In this document: positions 39,908 to 47,826 of the stretch, piece after piece
How positions within the stretch are numbered: the stretch's first letter is position 1
Layout of the letters: each line of letters opens with the position of its first letter
NCBI RefSeq assembly: GCF_900169785.1
Contig: NZ_FWER01000015.1
Location: 85,381 to 149,380, forward strand
DNA from: Rhizobium sullae
Lineage (GTDB): Bacteria > Pseudomonadota > Alphaproteobacteria > Rhizobiales > Rhizobiaceae
Length of the DNA: 64,000 nucleotides
Direction of reading: 5' to 3'
The notes under the pieces: generated by a model
Databases searched by the model: none
What the model saw: only the letters and a program-made list of their open reading frames with translations
What the model was told of the DNA's origin: nothing
Position numbers and translations under genes: made by a program

Positions 39908-40785
39908 CGGCCATGGCGCACTTTACCCGCAGGCGGTTCATGGCGCTGACAGCTGTGCTCGCAACGCCACCTTTTGTCAGGGCGGCTGACGCGCCACGGG
40001 TGGCGACGCTTGACTGGGCGCTGCTCGAAACGCTGCTTGCAATCGGCGCAAATGTAGTTGCCGGAACCGAGCTCCGGCAGTTCCGCCAGATCGTGGTGAA
40101 GCCCGAGATTCCGGCATCTGTTTCCGACCTCGGACTGCGGGGCACACCGAATTTCGAAGTGCTGCGTTTCGCCAGACCCGACCTGATCTTCAACTCGAAT
40201 TTCTATGCCTGGGCGGATGCACGCATGAGCCCGATCGCACCGGTTGAAAATCACGCGATCTACAAACCGGGCGAAGACCCATACGCACTTGCGCAGCAGA
40301 CGACATTGGCAATCGGTGAACGGCTTCAGCTTGAGGCCGCAAGGCAGCTCACGGAAGAACTGGCTGCGAAACTTCAGCGCTATCGCGCCATCTTTTCTCA
40401 AGGCGACGGGCGTCCCGTCATCCCGATCAATCTCGGCGATTCGCGCCACTATCGCGTCTTCGGTTCAGACAGCATGTTCGGTGCCGTCCTGAACCGCACA
40501 GGGCTGACGAATGCCTGGCAGGGCGCGACCAGCTATTCCGCCACGGCGCCGGTCGGGATCGAGACGCTCGCCGCTATGCCGGATGCCTGGATCGTCCTGA
40601 TCCCGCCGCACCCCGAAGATGCGCTGGCGACTTTGAGCGCCAGCGCCTTCTGGAACGCGCTTCCTGCCGTTCGTGAAGGCCGGGTGATGAGGCTCGGTTC
40701 CATCAACCCCTACGGCGCGCTACCGGCAGCGATGCGTTTTGCTGATCTTCTCGCGGAGGCGCTTTCCGATGCATGGAATGGCTGA
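39904..40785 (+). CDS. fhuD: Ferric hydroxamate binding protein FhuD
   Basis: 293 residues from the GTG at 39904; an ATG at 39913 (MAHFTRRRFM) is equally possible. The N terminus has a twin-Arg-like TRRRFMALTAVLATPPFVRA leader, as often found for this family. The mature part has the siderophore-binding protein layout: TLDWALLETLLAIGANVVAG, LRGTPNFEVLRFARPDLIF, VIPINLGDSRHYRVFGSDSMFGAVL. It delivers ferric siderophore in the periplasm to FhuB. Short overlaps with fhuC and fhuB indicate one operon. Confidence 0.88.
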   Translation: MTAMAHFTRRRFMALTAVLATPPFVRAADAPRVATLDWALLETLLAIGANVVAGTELRQFRQIVVKPEIPASVSDLGLRGTPNFEVLRFARPDLIFNSNFYAWADARMSPIAPVENHAIYKPGEDPYALAQQTTLAIGERLQLEAARQLTEELAAKLQRYRAIFSQGDGRPVIPINLGDSRHYRVFGSDSMFGAVLNRTGLTNAWQGATSYSATAPVGIETLAAMPDAWIVLIPPHPEDALATLSASAFWNALPAVREGRVMRLGSINPYGALPAAMRFADLLAEALSDAWNG

Positions 40786-42760
40786 CCGCACGATTGCGGC
40801 ATGCCAAACCCGGCAGCCGTTTGCCGCCGGTTTCGTGCTGGCGGGCCTTTGCCTTGTCGCGTTCGCGCTGCTCGTCCTGCTTCGCCCCAGGCTTCCAGAC
40901 GATGAGGCAGCGCTCGACTCAATCCTGCTCTGGCAGAGCTTGATGCCACGCGCCGTGCTTTCGCTGATCGCCGGCGCTGCTCTTGGGCTTTCCGGCCTGC
41001 TGCTGCAGAGAGTTCTGCGCAACCCGATCGCCGACGCCTCGACGTTGGGTATCGCTTCCGGTGCTGAGCTGGCGCTCACGCTGGCGATGAGTTTTTCACC
41101 CCTGTTGCCGGGCATCTCGCGCGAGCTTGCGGCCTTTGCGGGCGGGCTTGCCGCCGTCGCCATCGTCCTGGCTTTGAGCTGGCGGCGCGGGCTCGATCCG
41201 GTAACCGTCGCTCTATCGGGCATGATCATCACGCTGATTGCGTCGGCCCTCAGCGTTACCGTCATCCTCGCCCGCGGCGAATATGCGATGTCGATCTACA
41301 TCTGGGGTGCCGGGTCGCTCAGCCAGCAGGACTGGGACGGCGTCATTTCGCTTGCGCCGCGGCTTGCGATCGGCTTCACCGCCGCCGCCTTGCTTATTCG
41401 GCCGCTCAGAGTTTTATCGCTGGATGATACGGGAGCAAGAAGCCTCGGCGTGGCTCTCCGTGCGACGCGTTTTGCGGTGCTGGCTTTGGCGGTCTGGCTC
41501 TCGGCTTCGGTCACCGCGCGTGTAGGAATCATTGGCTTCATGGGGCTTGCCGCGCCAACGATCGCGCGCCTCGCCGGCGCGCGAACCACCGGACAAATCA
41601 TGATAGCGGCGCCGCTGACGGGCGCAGGGCTGCTGTTTTTGACCGACTGCATCACGCAGCTGCTAGGCCCAGGCTTCACCGATCTTGCGCCTGCAGGAGC
41701 GGCAACGGCATTCCTCGGCGGTCCGCTGCTGCTTTACCTGCTGCCGCGCATTCATTCCTTCTCGGCGGTCGCACCTCAGTCTCCGTCTGCTTTTCGCCAC
41801 ATCCGCAAGCCTTCCGCCGGCTTGCTTGTGCTGCTGGTCGCACTCACGGGCGTCATTGCGCTCGCATTGATGGTGGCTCCCTCCGATGACGGGTGGCACA
41901 TCGCAAGCGGCGCGCTTTTCGCGGACCTCCTGCCGTTTCGCCTGCCGCGCACGGCTGCCGCCGGCGGTGCGGGTGCGATGCTGGCGGCTGCAGGTTTCAT
42001 CATGCAGCGCGTGACCGGCAATCCGATTGCCAGTCCGGAGGTATTGGGCGTCAGCGCCGGCGGCGGGGCAGGGCTCACGGTTGCCCTCTTCATTTTCGGC
42101 TTTCCGTCGCCGACCGTCATGCTGACCGCGATGGCGCTTGGTGCGTTTACCTCCTTGCTCATCATAATCGCGATTGCGGCGCGCGCGCAGTATGCTCCTG
42201 AGCGCATGCTGCTTGCCGGCATTGCCATCAGCGCCTTTTCGATGGCGGTCGTGACGATGGTCCTCGCGCAGGGCGACATGCGCGGCTACACCCTGCTGAC
42301 CTGGCTTTCGGGTTCGACAAATCGGGCGGGACCGTTCGAGGCATGGATCGCCGTGGCCGCCTTGGCCGTTCTGGCAGCGCCGCTACCCTGCCTGAGCCGA
42401 TGGTTGACCATCCTGCCGCTCGGCGGTTCGGCGGCTCGCGCCTTCGGCCTTTCAGCGAGCATAAGCCGCCTTGTCCTTGCAACGATCGCAGCACTCATGA
42501 CGGCCATTGCTTCCTACCTCGTTGGTCCTCTCAGCCTGACGGGTCTGATGGCCCCGCATCTTGCGAGATTGATGGGCTTCCAGAAACAGGCGCATCAGCT
42601 TACGGCAAGCATCCTTATCGGTGCCGCCGTTCTGATTTTCGCCGATTGGCTCTCGCGTGTCGTCATCTATCCATATCAGGTTCCCGTAGGGCTCTTTGCC
42701 GCACTGATCGGCGGCCCGTATCTGATTTGGCTGCTCACTCGGCAGCAGGCGCATCGATGA
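40769..42760 (+). CDS. fhuB: Ferric hydroxamate permease FhuB (two fused FecCD domains)
   Basis: 663 residues if started at the ATG at 40769, which overlaps fhuD by 17 bases. Two FecCD-type halves of about 330 residues are fused, as in E. coli FhuB, giving some 20 helices. Each half has the family motif region (for example LLLQRVLRNPIADASTLGIASGAE in the first and IMQRVTGNPIASPEVLGVSAGGGA in the second) and a GLxAPxxAR block (GLAAPTIARLAG and GLMAPHLARLMG). It forms the whole inner-membrane channel in one chain and needs only FhuC and FhuD. Confidence 0.92.
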   Translation: MHGMADRTIAACQTRQPFAAGFVLAGLCLVAFALLVLLRPRLPDDEAALDSILLWQSLMPRAVLSLIAGAALGLSGLLLQRVLRNPIADASTLGIASGAELALTLAMSFSPLLPGISRELAAFAGGLAAVAIVLALSWRRGLDPVTVALSGMIITLIASALSVTVILARGEYAMSIYIWGAGSLSQQDWDGVISLAPRLAIGFTAAALLIRPLRVLSLDDTGARSLGVALRATRFAVLALAVWLSASVTARVGIIGFMGLAAPTIARLAGARTTGQIMIAAPLTGAGLLFLTDCITQLLGPGFTDLAPAGAATAFLGGPLLLYLLPRIHSFSAVAPQSPSAFRHIRKPSAGLLVLLVALTGVIALALMVAPSDDGWHIASGALFADLLPFRLPRTAAAGGAGAMLAAAGFIMQRVTGNPIASPEVLGVSAGGGAGLTVALFIFGFPSPTVMLTAMALGAFTSLLIIIAIAARAQYAPERMLLAGIAISAFSMAVVTMVLAQGDMRGYTLLTWLSGSTNRAGPFEAWIAVAALAVLAAPLPCLSRWLTILPLGGSAARAFGLSASISRLVLATIAALMTAIASYLVGPLSLTGLMAPHLARLMGFQKQAHQLTASILIGAAVLIFADWLSRVVIYPYQVPVGLFAALIGGPYLIWLLTRQQAHR

Positions 42761-42771
42761 TGGCGGCATCG

Positions 42772-43197
42772 CTATTCGGTATGCGGGGGTGCGCCGACAG
42801 CCCAACTTGGATCAGCTCCAAATGGATGATCCAGGTAAAACACCCAGCTTCCATCGGGCAACCGGCGGTGAACTTCCATGCCATGATGATGCACTTCAGT
42901 TGGTTGGCCGTCCTCGTCAATGCCCTTGATTAACCATTGCGAACGGGTCATGGCGAAGTCTCCGGCGATCGTGGTGTGATGGGTGACCACATCCATGTGC
43001 GGCTTGAGGCCGATATAGGCAGCCATGGTTTGGCGGATGCCGTCGGCCCCGCGGGCAATCGTGGTTCCGCCGTGGACCTCATCGACCTGCACGATCGAGG
43101 CTTCTGGATGATACATTGCCGCCGCGGCTTCGACATCGCGAGCGTTGAAGGCGCGGGCGAGCCAGAGATTGCAAAGTTCGGGGGATGGAGCGCCCAT
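42772..43197 (-). CDS. SnoaL/NTF2-like protein (DUF4440-type)
   Basis: 141 residues from the ATG at 43197, with GGGAG 7 bases upstream. The cone-shaped NTF2 fold is suggested by an early helix with LWLARAFNARDVEAAAAMYHPEASIV, a middle ADGIRQTMAAYIGLKPHMDVV and a C-terminal strand DGSWVFYLDHPFG. Members include steroid isomerase-like enzymes, polyketide cyclases and many stress-related proteins of unknown activity. It lies downstream of the GST gene on the same strand (gap about 90 bases), so the two may be co-transcribed and controlled by the divergent LysR gene. Confidence 0.7.
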   Translation of the reverse strand: MGAPSPELCNLWLARAFNARDVEAAAAMYHPEASIVQVDEVHGGTTIARGADGIRQTMAAYIGLKPHMDVVTHHTTIAGDFAMTRSQWLIKGIDEDGQPTEVHHHGMEVHRRLPDGSWVFYLDHPFGADPSWAVGAPPHTE

Positions 43198-43285
43198 GGA
43201 AAGTCTCCCTTTCATTGAATGCACTTACGCGGCTTTGCTTGGACAGCACTGGAACTTGAAGCTGCGCTGAACCACTGTAACTTTC

Positions 43286-43912
43286 TCATGCCGCCACCTT
43301 CATGCCTTCCGCCGCCATTGCCGCACGAACCGCCGGCCGCGCACCGACCCGGCTCATGAAGTCGCGGAGGTGGGGAAAGGCGGCAAGGTCGATCTTCGCG
43401 AATTCGGACCAGCCGACAATGGTGAAGAGATAGGCATCCGCAGCAGAAAACCGGTCGCCCATCAGAAACGGTCCGCTCCTGGCGAGATGATCCTCGGCGA
43501 ATTCAAGACGCTCGGTGATCTTCGTGCGCGCCACGTCCTGCGCCTGGGTTCCATATTCAGAGTGGAACAGCCAGGGGCTGTACACCTTGTGTAGTTCGGT
43601 CGCGATGAAATTCAGCCAGGACTGCAAGCGATATCGCTCCGGCGAACCAAATGCCGGAACCAGACCGGCATCCGGCTTCAGGTCGGCAATCAACTGGACG
43701 ATGGCGGTACCTTCGGTCAGCACCGAGCCGTCGTCGAGTTCTAGCGCCGGTACGTAAAGATTGGGATTGATCACAGCGAAATCCACACCCGCTTTGGTCA
43801 GGTGTGGCGTCTTGCGGATATCCACCCGCTCGAGTTCAATCGGAATTCCAGCTTCCAGGGCGACGATGTGCGGGGATAGCGCGCAGGTTCCGGGGGCGTA
43901 GTAGAGCTTCAC
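43286..43912 (-). CDS. gst: Glutathione S-transferase, beta class
   Basis: 208 residues. The N-terminal thioredoxin-like domain starts MKLYYAPGTCALSPH, with Cys10 at the catalytic position used by bacterial beta-class GSTs. The cis-Pro and Ser-substrate block is NLYVPALELDDGSVLTEGTAIV near 51-72. The C-terminal helical domain includes FLMGDRFSAADAYLF near 148-162. It detoxifies electrophiles or peroxides with glutathione in the cytoplasm. It is divergent from the LysR gene across a 190-base gap, a typical regulator-target arrangement. Confidence 0.88.
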   Translation of the reverse strand: MKLYYAPGTCALSPHIVALEAGIPIELERVDIRKTPHLTKAGVDFAVINPNLYVPALELDDGSVLTEGTAIVQLIADLKPDAGLVPAFGSPERYRLQSWLNFIATELHKVYSPWLFHSEYGTQAQDVARTKITERLEFAEDHLARSGPFLMGDRFSAADAYLFTIVGWSEFAKIDLAAFPHLRDFMSRVGARPAVRAAMAAEGMKVAA

Positions 43913-44100
43913 GGCGGGTCCTTTCGGTTAATCGTCACTTCTTGTGCCGAGTGCTGTCGCGGTTCGACGAAGACCCCATGGGTCATTCGACAAGCGCAAG
44001 GATAGGCCCAGTACGAACGCAAAGCTCGTTGGAGTTTTGCCAGCCCTGCTTGCACAGTTGCAAGCGCGCGATATGTTATCGACCTCGAATGGAGGCTGGA

Positions 44101-45009
44101 ATGGAAGACTGGAATGAACTGCGTCTCGTCCTGGCCGTGCACAGGACAGGCAGTCTCACAGCGGCGGCAAGCGTGCTCTCTATCGATCATTCGACCGTGT
44201 TTCGCCGCTTGAATGCGCTGGAAAAGAGACTTGGCGTGCGTTTGTTCGAACGCCTTCCGGGTGGATCATATCAGGTGACGCAGGCCGGTGAACGAATGGC
44301 CGCCGCTGCCGAGCGGATGGAAGACGAGACGCTTGCGCTCGATCGTGACATTGCGGGCCGCGATCACCAGCTCTCCGGCAAGCTGCGCGTCACTTCCTCC
44401 GAAACGCTTGCATACAGCATGCTGACACGGCACCTCGCTGCGTTCCGCCAAGTGCATCCGGGGATTGTCGTCGAGCTCTTGATCGATAACCGCGTGCTCA
44501 GCCTGTCCCGCCGCGAGGCCGACATCGCGCTCCGTCCGGTTCGTCCGAGAGAAGGTGACCTTTGGGGACGCAAACTCGCCGATGTCGGCTGGATGCTCTA
44601 TGCATCGCCGATGGTTCTCGAGGCCATCGGGGGGCCGTTGACGCGGGCGGCGGATGCCGTCCGGCATCCGTTGATTGGCTGGGAAGAATATGTGGCCGGG
44701 ATCGCTGCTGCCGACTGGCTCGGCCGTCACGCCCCGGCAGCCGCCTTTGTCTATCGCACGAGCAGTCTGGTCAATCAACTGGTAGCTGCCAAAGCCGGGA
44801 TAGGCGTTGCCCTGCTTCCCTGTTATCTCGGCGACAGCCACCTTGAACTGGTGCGCGCACTCGCCGACCCCATCGCGGAACTGGCGGGCGAGCTCTGGAT
44901 CGTAACCCATACCGACCTGAAGGGCACTGCTCGCGTGCGCGCGTTTTTCGATATTGTCGGTGAGGGCCTCATCCGCGAGCGCGCGGTGTTTGAAGGCAAA
45001 CTAACATAG
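44101..45009 (+). CDS. LysR-family transcriptional regulator
   Basis: 302 residues from the ATG at 44101, with GGAGG 5 bases upstream. The N-terminal winged helix is present (LRLVLAVHRTGSLTAAASVLSIDHSTVFRRLNALEKRLGV..., here quoted in part: STVFRRLNALEKRLG). The effector-binding domain follows, with RREADIALRPVRP near 145 and AKAGIGVALLPCYLG near 230. It is a one-gene unit divergent from the GST gene and probably regulates it. The inducer is unknown. Confidence 0.88.
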   Translation: MEDWNELRLVLAVHRTGSLTAAASVLSIDHSTVFRRLNALEKRLGVRLFERLPGGSYQVTQAGERMAAAAERMEDETLALDRDIAGRDHQLSGKLRVTSSETLAYSMLTRHLAAFRQVHPGIVVELLIDNRVLSLSRREADIALRPVRPREGDLWGRKLADVGWMLYASPMVLEAIGGPLTRAADAVRHPLIGWEEYVAGIAAADWLGRHAPAAAFVYRTSSLVNQLVAAKAGIGVALLPCYLGDSHLELVRALADPIAELAGELWIVTHTDLKGTARVRAFFDIVGEGLIRERAVFEGKLT

Positions 45010-45028
45010 CGCGATTGCGTCCGTTCGA

Positions 45029-45301
45029 TCACTGCACGATGACCCTGACAGTACGCATCGAGTTTTGTGCGCCGTCCCGCGGCTGCCCGGCACCTGTTGT
45101 TTCGATCGCCCGCACCTGAAGCAGGCCTCGCCCCGTTCGGCCGGCATCCAAGGCAGAAAGTAGCACTGCCAGGCAGAGCGGTTCCCAGGCGGTCATCACA
45201 CCCGTGAAGGTTCCGTTGGGACCGACATCGCTATCGCCAGTCTCATGAGCATCGCTGTCTTCTGGGAATATTAAAACGGACCGGCTTTCGCCGATCCGCC
45301 C
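45029..45301 (-). pseudogene. Open frame without start, possible gene remnant
   Basis: On the minus strand a 90-codon frame is open from after the TGA at 45304 to the TGA at 45029, with coding-like composition (SVLIFPEDSDAHETG near the start, LLQVRAIETTGAGQPRDG near the end, and a final RTVRVIVQ). No start codon with a ribosome site is seen and I recognise no family. It follows the TerC-family gene on the same strand. It may be the tail of a lost gene or may be chance. Nothing else is seen in 45010-45323. Confidence 0.25.
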
Positions 45302-45323
45302 TCAATCACAATTGCGTCAGCTC

Positions 45324-45944
45324 TTAGGGCTGCAGGTGCGGCCAAACTTCCAGGATGCCGCGATGGATCATGTCGAGCGCGACGTAGAGGATGATCAGCA
45401 GGCCGACATAGGCGATCCAGCGGTGGCGGTTGAGCAGCCGGGCGATGATGCCCGCCGCGACGCCCATCATGGCGATCGACAGTGCAAGGCCCAGGACCAG
45501 CACTGTCGGGTGCTCGCGGGCAGCACCGGCAACCGCCAGCACGTTGTCGAGCGACATCGACACGTCGGCGATCACGATCTGGGTTGCAGCCTGCATGAAG
45601 GTCTTCTTGGGCCCGGTGGACGCAGCACCTTCCTGACCAAACTCGCCACCGTTCGCATGCTGCAAGCGAAGTTCGCGCCACATCTTCCAGCAGACCCAGA
45701 GCAGAAGCAGGCCACCGGCAAGCAGCAGGCCGACGATGCTTAAAAGCTGAACCGTCACGGATGCAAACAGAATACGCAAAACGGTGGCGGCAAGAATACC
45801 GACCAGAATGGCGTTCTTGCGCTGCACGGCGGGAAGCCCGGCTGCAGCAAGGCCAATGACGACGGCGTTGTCGCCGGCAAGAACAAGATCGATCGCGATG
45901 ACTTGCAGGAGTGCAGTCAGGCCCGCAGCAGTAAAGATTTCCAT
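45324..45944 (-). CDS. TerC/YjbE-family membrane protein
   Basis: 206 residues with about six helices. Family signatures are complete: LLQVIAIDLVLAGDNAVVIGLA near 12-33 with the conserved Asp residues, and QIVIADVSMSLDNVLAVAGAA near 121-141, the second Asp-rich repeat. These paired acidic motifs in helices are typical of TerC-like proteins linked to metal handling; some members export manganese. It probably sits in the inner membrane and moves or senses metal ions. A long hairpin lies in its leader region. Confidence 0.85.
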   Translation of the reverse strand: MEIFTAAGLTALLQVIAIDLVLAGDNAVVIGLAAAGLPAVQRKNAILVGILAATVLRILFASVTVQLLSIVGLLLAGGLLLLWVCWKMWRELRLQHANGGEFGQEGAASTGPKKTFMQAATQIVIADVSMSLDNVLAVAGAAREHPTVLVLGLALSIAMMGVAAGIIARLLNRHRWIAYVGLLIILYVALDMIHRGILEVWPHLQP

Positions 45945-45986
45945 GGAAACGTCCCCAGAATGCCTTCGAGAAGCGTGCTAGTGTCC

Positions 45987-46051
45987 CAGGAACGCCGCGT
46001 CAACCATGAATAACGCAAGGTCAAGCAAATGCGGCGTGGGAAACGTTCCTG
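45987..46051 (-). promoter_or_regulatory. Structured leader hairpin upstream of the TerC-family gene
   Basis: On the minus strand CAGGAA at 46051 pairs with TTCCTG at 45987, enclosing a second stem ACGCCGC/GCGGCGT with a bulge CGTTTCCC on the 5' side. It ends 43 bases before the start codon. The motif GGGGAC occurs both before the hairpin and just before the gene. It could be a regulatory RNA such as a metal sensor, but I could not match it to the yybP-ykoY consensus. Confidence 0.35.
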
Positions 46052-46087
46052 TCCCCAAGTTTTAGGGGCGCGCGCGTCCAGGCGAAT

Positions 46088-46390
46088 TCAGTGCTTCAAC
46101 TTGATGATGATCTCCCGATATTCGTCGGCAATGGCAACCGCTGCCTTCGCAACGACCGGACTGATCGATTTGTGATCAATGGCCAGGCGGCAGGTTTCGA
46201 AGACGCCGCGCAGTTCGTGTTCAATATCGGAGAGATGCGGATACTTCTGCACCAGAAGGTGCGGCAGAACTTTAGCCTTTTGCTTCATGGGTTTGGTTTC
46301 ATTGGAGAAAGCCTGTGGGTCGGCGATCACTTCCCGGATCGCATCTTCGAGACGCCAGGTTGCACCAATCATATCCGTGACTGACACCAT
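46088..46390 (-). CDS. Hypothetical protein, 100 residues
   Basis: The frame from ATG 46390 encodes a soluble helical protein starting MVSVTDMIGATWRLEDAIRE and ending IADEYREIIIKLKH. No signal peptide or membrane segment. Codon use and size look real, but I recognise no family and see no clear partner. It lies 116 bases beyond the cyd operon terminator on the same strand and 140 bases upstream of the TerC-family gene. Confidence 0.6.
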   Translation of the reverse strand: MVSVTDMIGATWRLEDAIREVIADPQAFSNETKPMKQKAKVLPHLLVQKYPHLSDIEHELRGVFETCRLAIDHKSISPVVAKAAVAIADEYREIIIKLKH

Positions 46391-46505
46391 GATATCCTCT
46401 CCTGCCGGCGCGCCATATTCCGATAGATATTAAGAGGCAATCCTTGTGCCAGATTAACCAAAAACGCGTCAGCGCTGGTGAGCGGCGGTTCGACAGGACG
46501 CATTC

Positions 46506-46538
46506 AAAAAGATCAGGCCGCAGGGCCTGACCTTTTTG
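46506..46538 (-). terminator. Intrinsic terminator of the cyd operon
   Basis: On the minus strand TCAGGCC and GGCCTGA (46530-46524 and 46519-46513) form a stem with a 4-base loop, followed by a T run (46510-46506). It lies directly after the cydX stop. Confidence 0.75.
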
Positions 46539-46542
46539 TGCG

Positions 46543-46653
46543 TTATTGTTTCTTCTTCTTGGCTTCGTCGTCGACCAGTTCGTACCACATGGCGTTGAGG
46601 ACGGCGAAGGCGGCTGCGAGCGGGAGCCCCAGAATCCATGCAAAATACCACAT
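46543..46653 (-). CDS. cydX: Cytochrome bd small subunit CydX
   Basis: A 36-residue protein read from ATG 46653 to TAA at 46543-46545: it begins MWYFAWILGLPLAAAFAVLN and ends with a Glu/Asp/Lys-rich tail ELVDDEAKKKKQ. A single hydrophobic helix with the starting MWYFAWILG pattern is the CydX/YbgT signature. CydX packs against CydA and stabilises the hemes of cytochrome bd oxidase in the inner membrane. It starts 12 bases after the cydB stop and is followed by the operon terminator, so it is a true last gene that automatic calling could miss. Confidence 0.9.
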   Translation of the reverse strand: MWYFAWILGLPLAAAFAVLNAMWYELVDDEAKKKKQ

Positions 46654-46665
46654 TGTTTTTCTCCT

Positions 46666-47826
46666 TCAGTATGCGTGGCCGCTTTTGTCCGTGACGCTCT
46701 TCTCGTCCACCTTGCCCCAGAGCACTTTGTAGACCCAGGCGGTATAGGCAAAAATGATCGGCAGGAAGATCAGCGACACGACGAGCATGATGAAGAGCGT
46801 CATATGGCTCGACGACGCGTCCCAGACGGTCAGGCTCGAGCGTGGATCGAGCGAGGAGGGCAGGATGAAGGGAAACATCGAGACGCCGACCGTCGAGATG
46901 ATGCCGAAGATCGAGAGCTTGCTGAAGAGCAGGGTCGAGGCCTCCCGCCTGGCCCGCATTGCCGCAAACGCAAGTGCGGCGCCCGAAAAGCCGAACGCCG
47001 GAATGATCAGCAGCCAGGGATGGGTGCTGTAGTTCGCAAGCCATGAACCGCCATGCTCCGCGGTTTTCAAGAGCGGATTCGACGGACCGGCCGGACTGAT
47101 AGGACTGGTGATGCGATAGCCATCGATGCCAAGCGCCAGGAGGAGGCCGCCGAGCGCAAAGAGCACGATAACGCAAAGGGCAGCGATGCTTCCATAGTTT
47201 CTGGCGCGCTCGGCAACGGGGCCGCCCGCCTTCAGCACCAGCCAGGATGCGCCGTGCATGACGAGCATGGCGACCGAGAGCAAGCCGCAAAGCAGCGCAT
47301 ATGGATTGAGAAGGCCGAAGAACGAGCCTTCATAGAAGATGCGCATGTCGTCGGCGAAACGGAAGGGAACGCCCTGCAACACATTGCCGACGGCAACGCC
47401 GAAGATCAGCGACGGCACGAAGCCGCCGATGAAGAGCGCCCAGTCCCAATTGTTGCGCCAGCGGGCGCTCTCACGCTTCGAACGGTATTTGAAGCCGACC
47501 GGGCGCAGGATGAGCGCCAAGAGGACCGCAAACATTGCAAGATAGAAGCCCGAGAAGGAAACGGCATAGAGCGGCGGCCAGGCGGCGAAGGTGGCGGCGC
47601 CGCCAACGATGAGCCAGACCTGGTTGCCTTCCCAGATCGGGCCGATCGTGTTGATCGCGACACGGCGCTCCGTGTCGGTCTTCGCGACGAAGGGCAAAAG
47701 CGTGCCGACACCCAGGTCGAAGCCGTCGGTTGCCGCAAAGCCGATCAGCAACACGCCGAGCAGCAGCCACCAGATCACACGCAGGGTTTCGTAGTCGATG
47801 AGTTCATGAAGGATCATGGCGATCAC
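46666..47826 (-). CDS. cydB: Cytochrome bd ubiquinol oxidase subunit II
   Basis: 386 residues, close to E. coli CydB (379), with about nine helices. Family blocks: LWWLLLGVLLIGFAATDGFDLGVG near residues 18-40 and the interhelical GPIWEGNQVWLIVGGAATFAAWPPLYA near 61-87. The start overlaps the cydA stop by four bases (ATGA type). Subunit II binds subunit I and completes the quinol oxidase, which reduces oxygen without pumping protons and is favoured at low oxygen or under stress. Confidence 0.95.
   Translation of the reverse strand: MIAMILHELIDYETLRVIWWLLLGVLLIGFAATDGFDLGVGTLLPFVAKTDTERRVAINTIGPIWEGNQVWLIVGGAATFAAWPPLYAVSFSGFYLAMFAVLLALILRPVGFKYRSKRESARWRNNWDWALFIGGFVPSLIFGVAVGNVLQGVPFRFADDMRIFYEGSFFGLLNPYALLCGLLSVAMLVMHGASWLVLKAGGPVAERARNYGSIAALCVIVLFALGGLLLALGIDGYRITSPISPAGPSNPLLKTAEHGGSWLANYSTHPWLLIIPAFGFSGAALAFAAMRARREASTLLFSKLSIFGIISTVGVSMFPFILPSSLDPRSSLTVWDASSSHMTLFIMLVVSLIFLPIIFAYTAWVYKVLWGKVDEKSVTDKSGHAY

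Noticed and set aside
45945..46080. Classic yybP-ykoY manganese riboswitch
   Set aside because: The conserved loop sequences were not found in the leader, so only a generic structured leader is reported.
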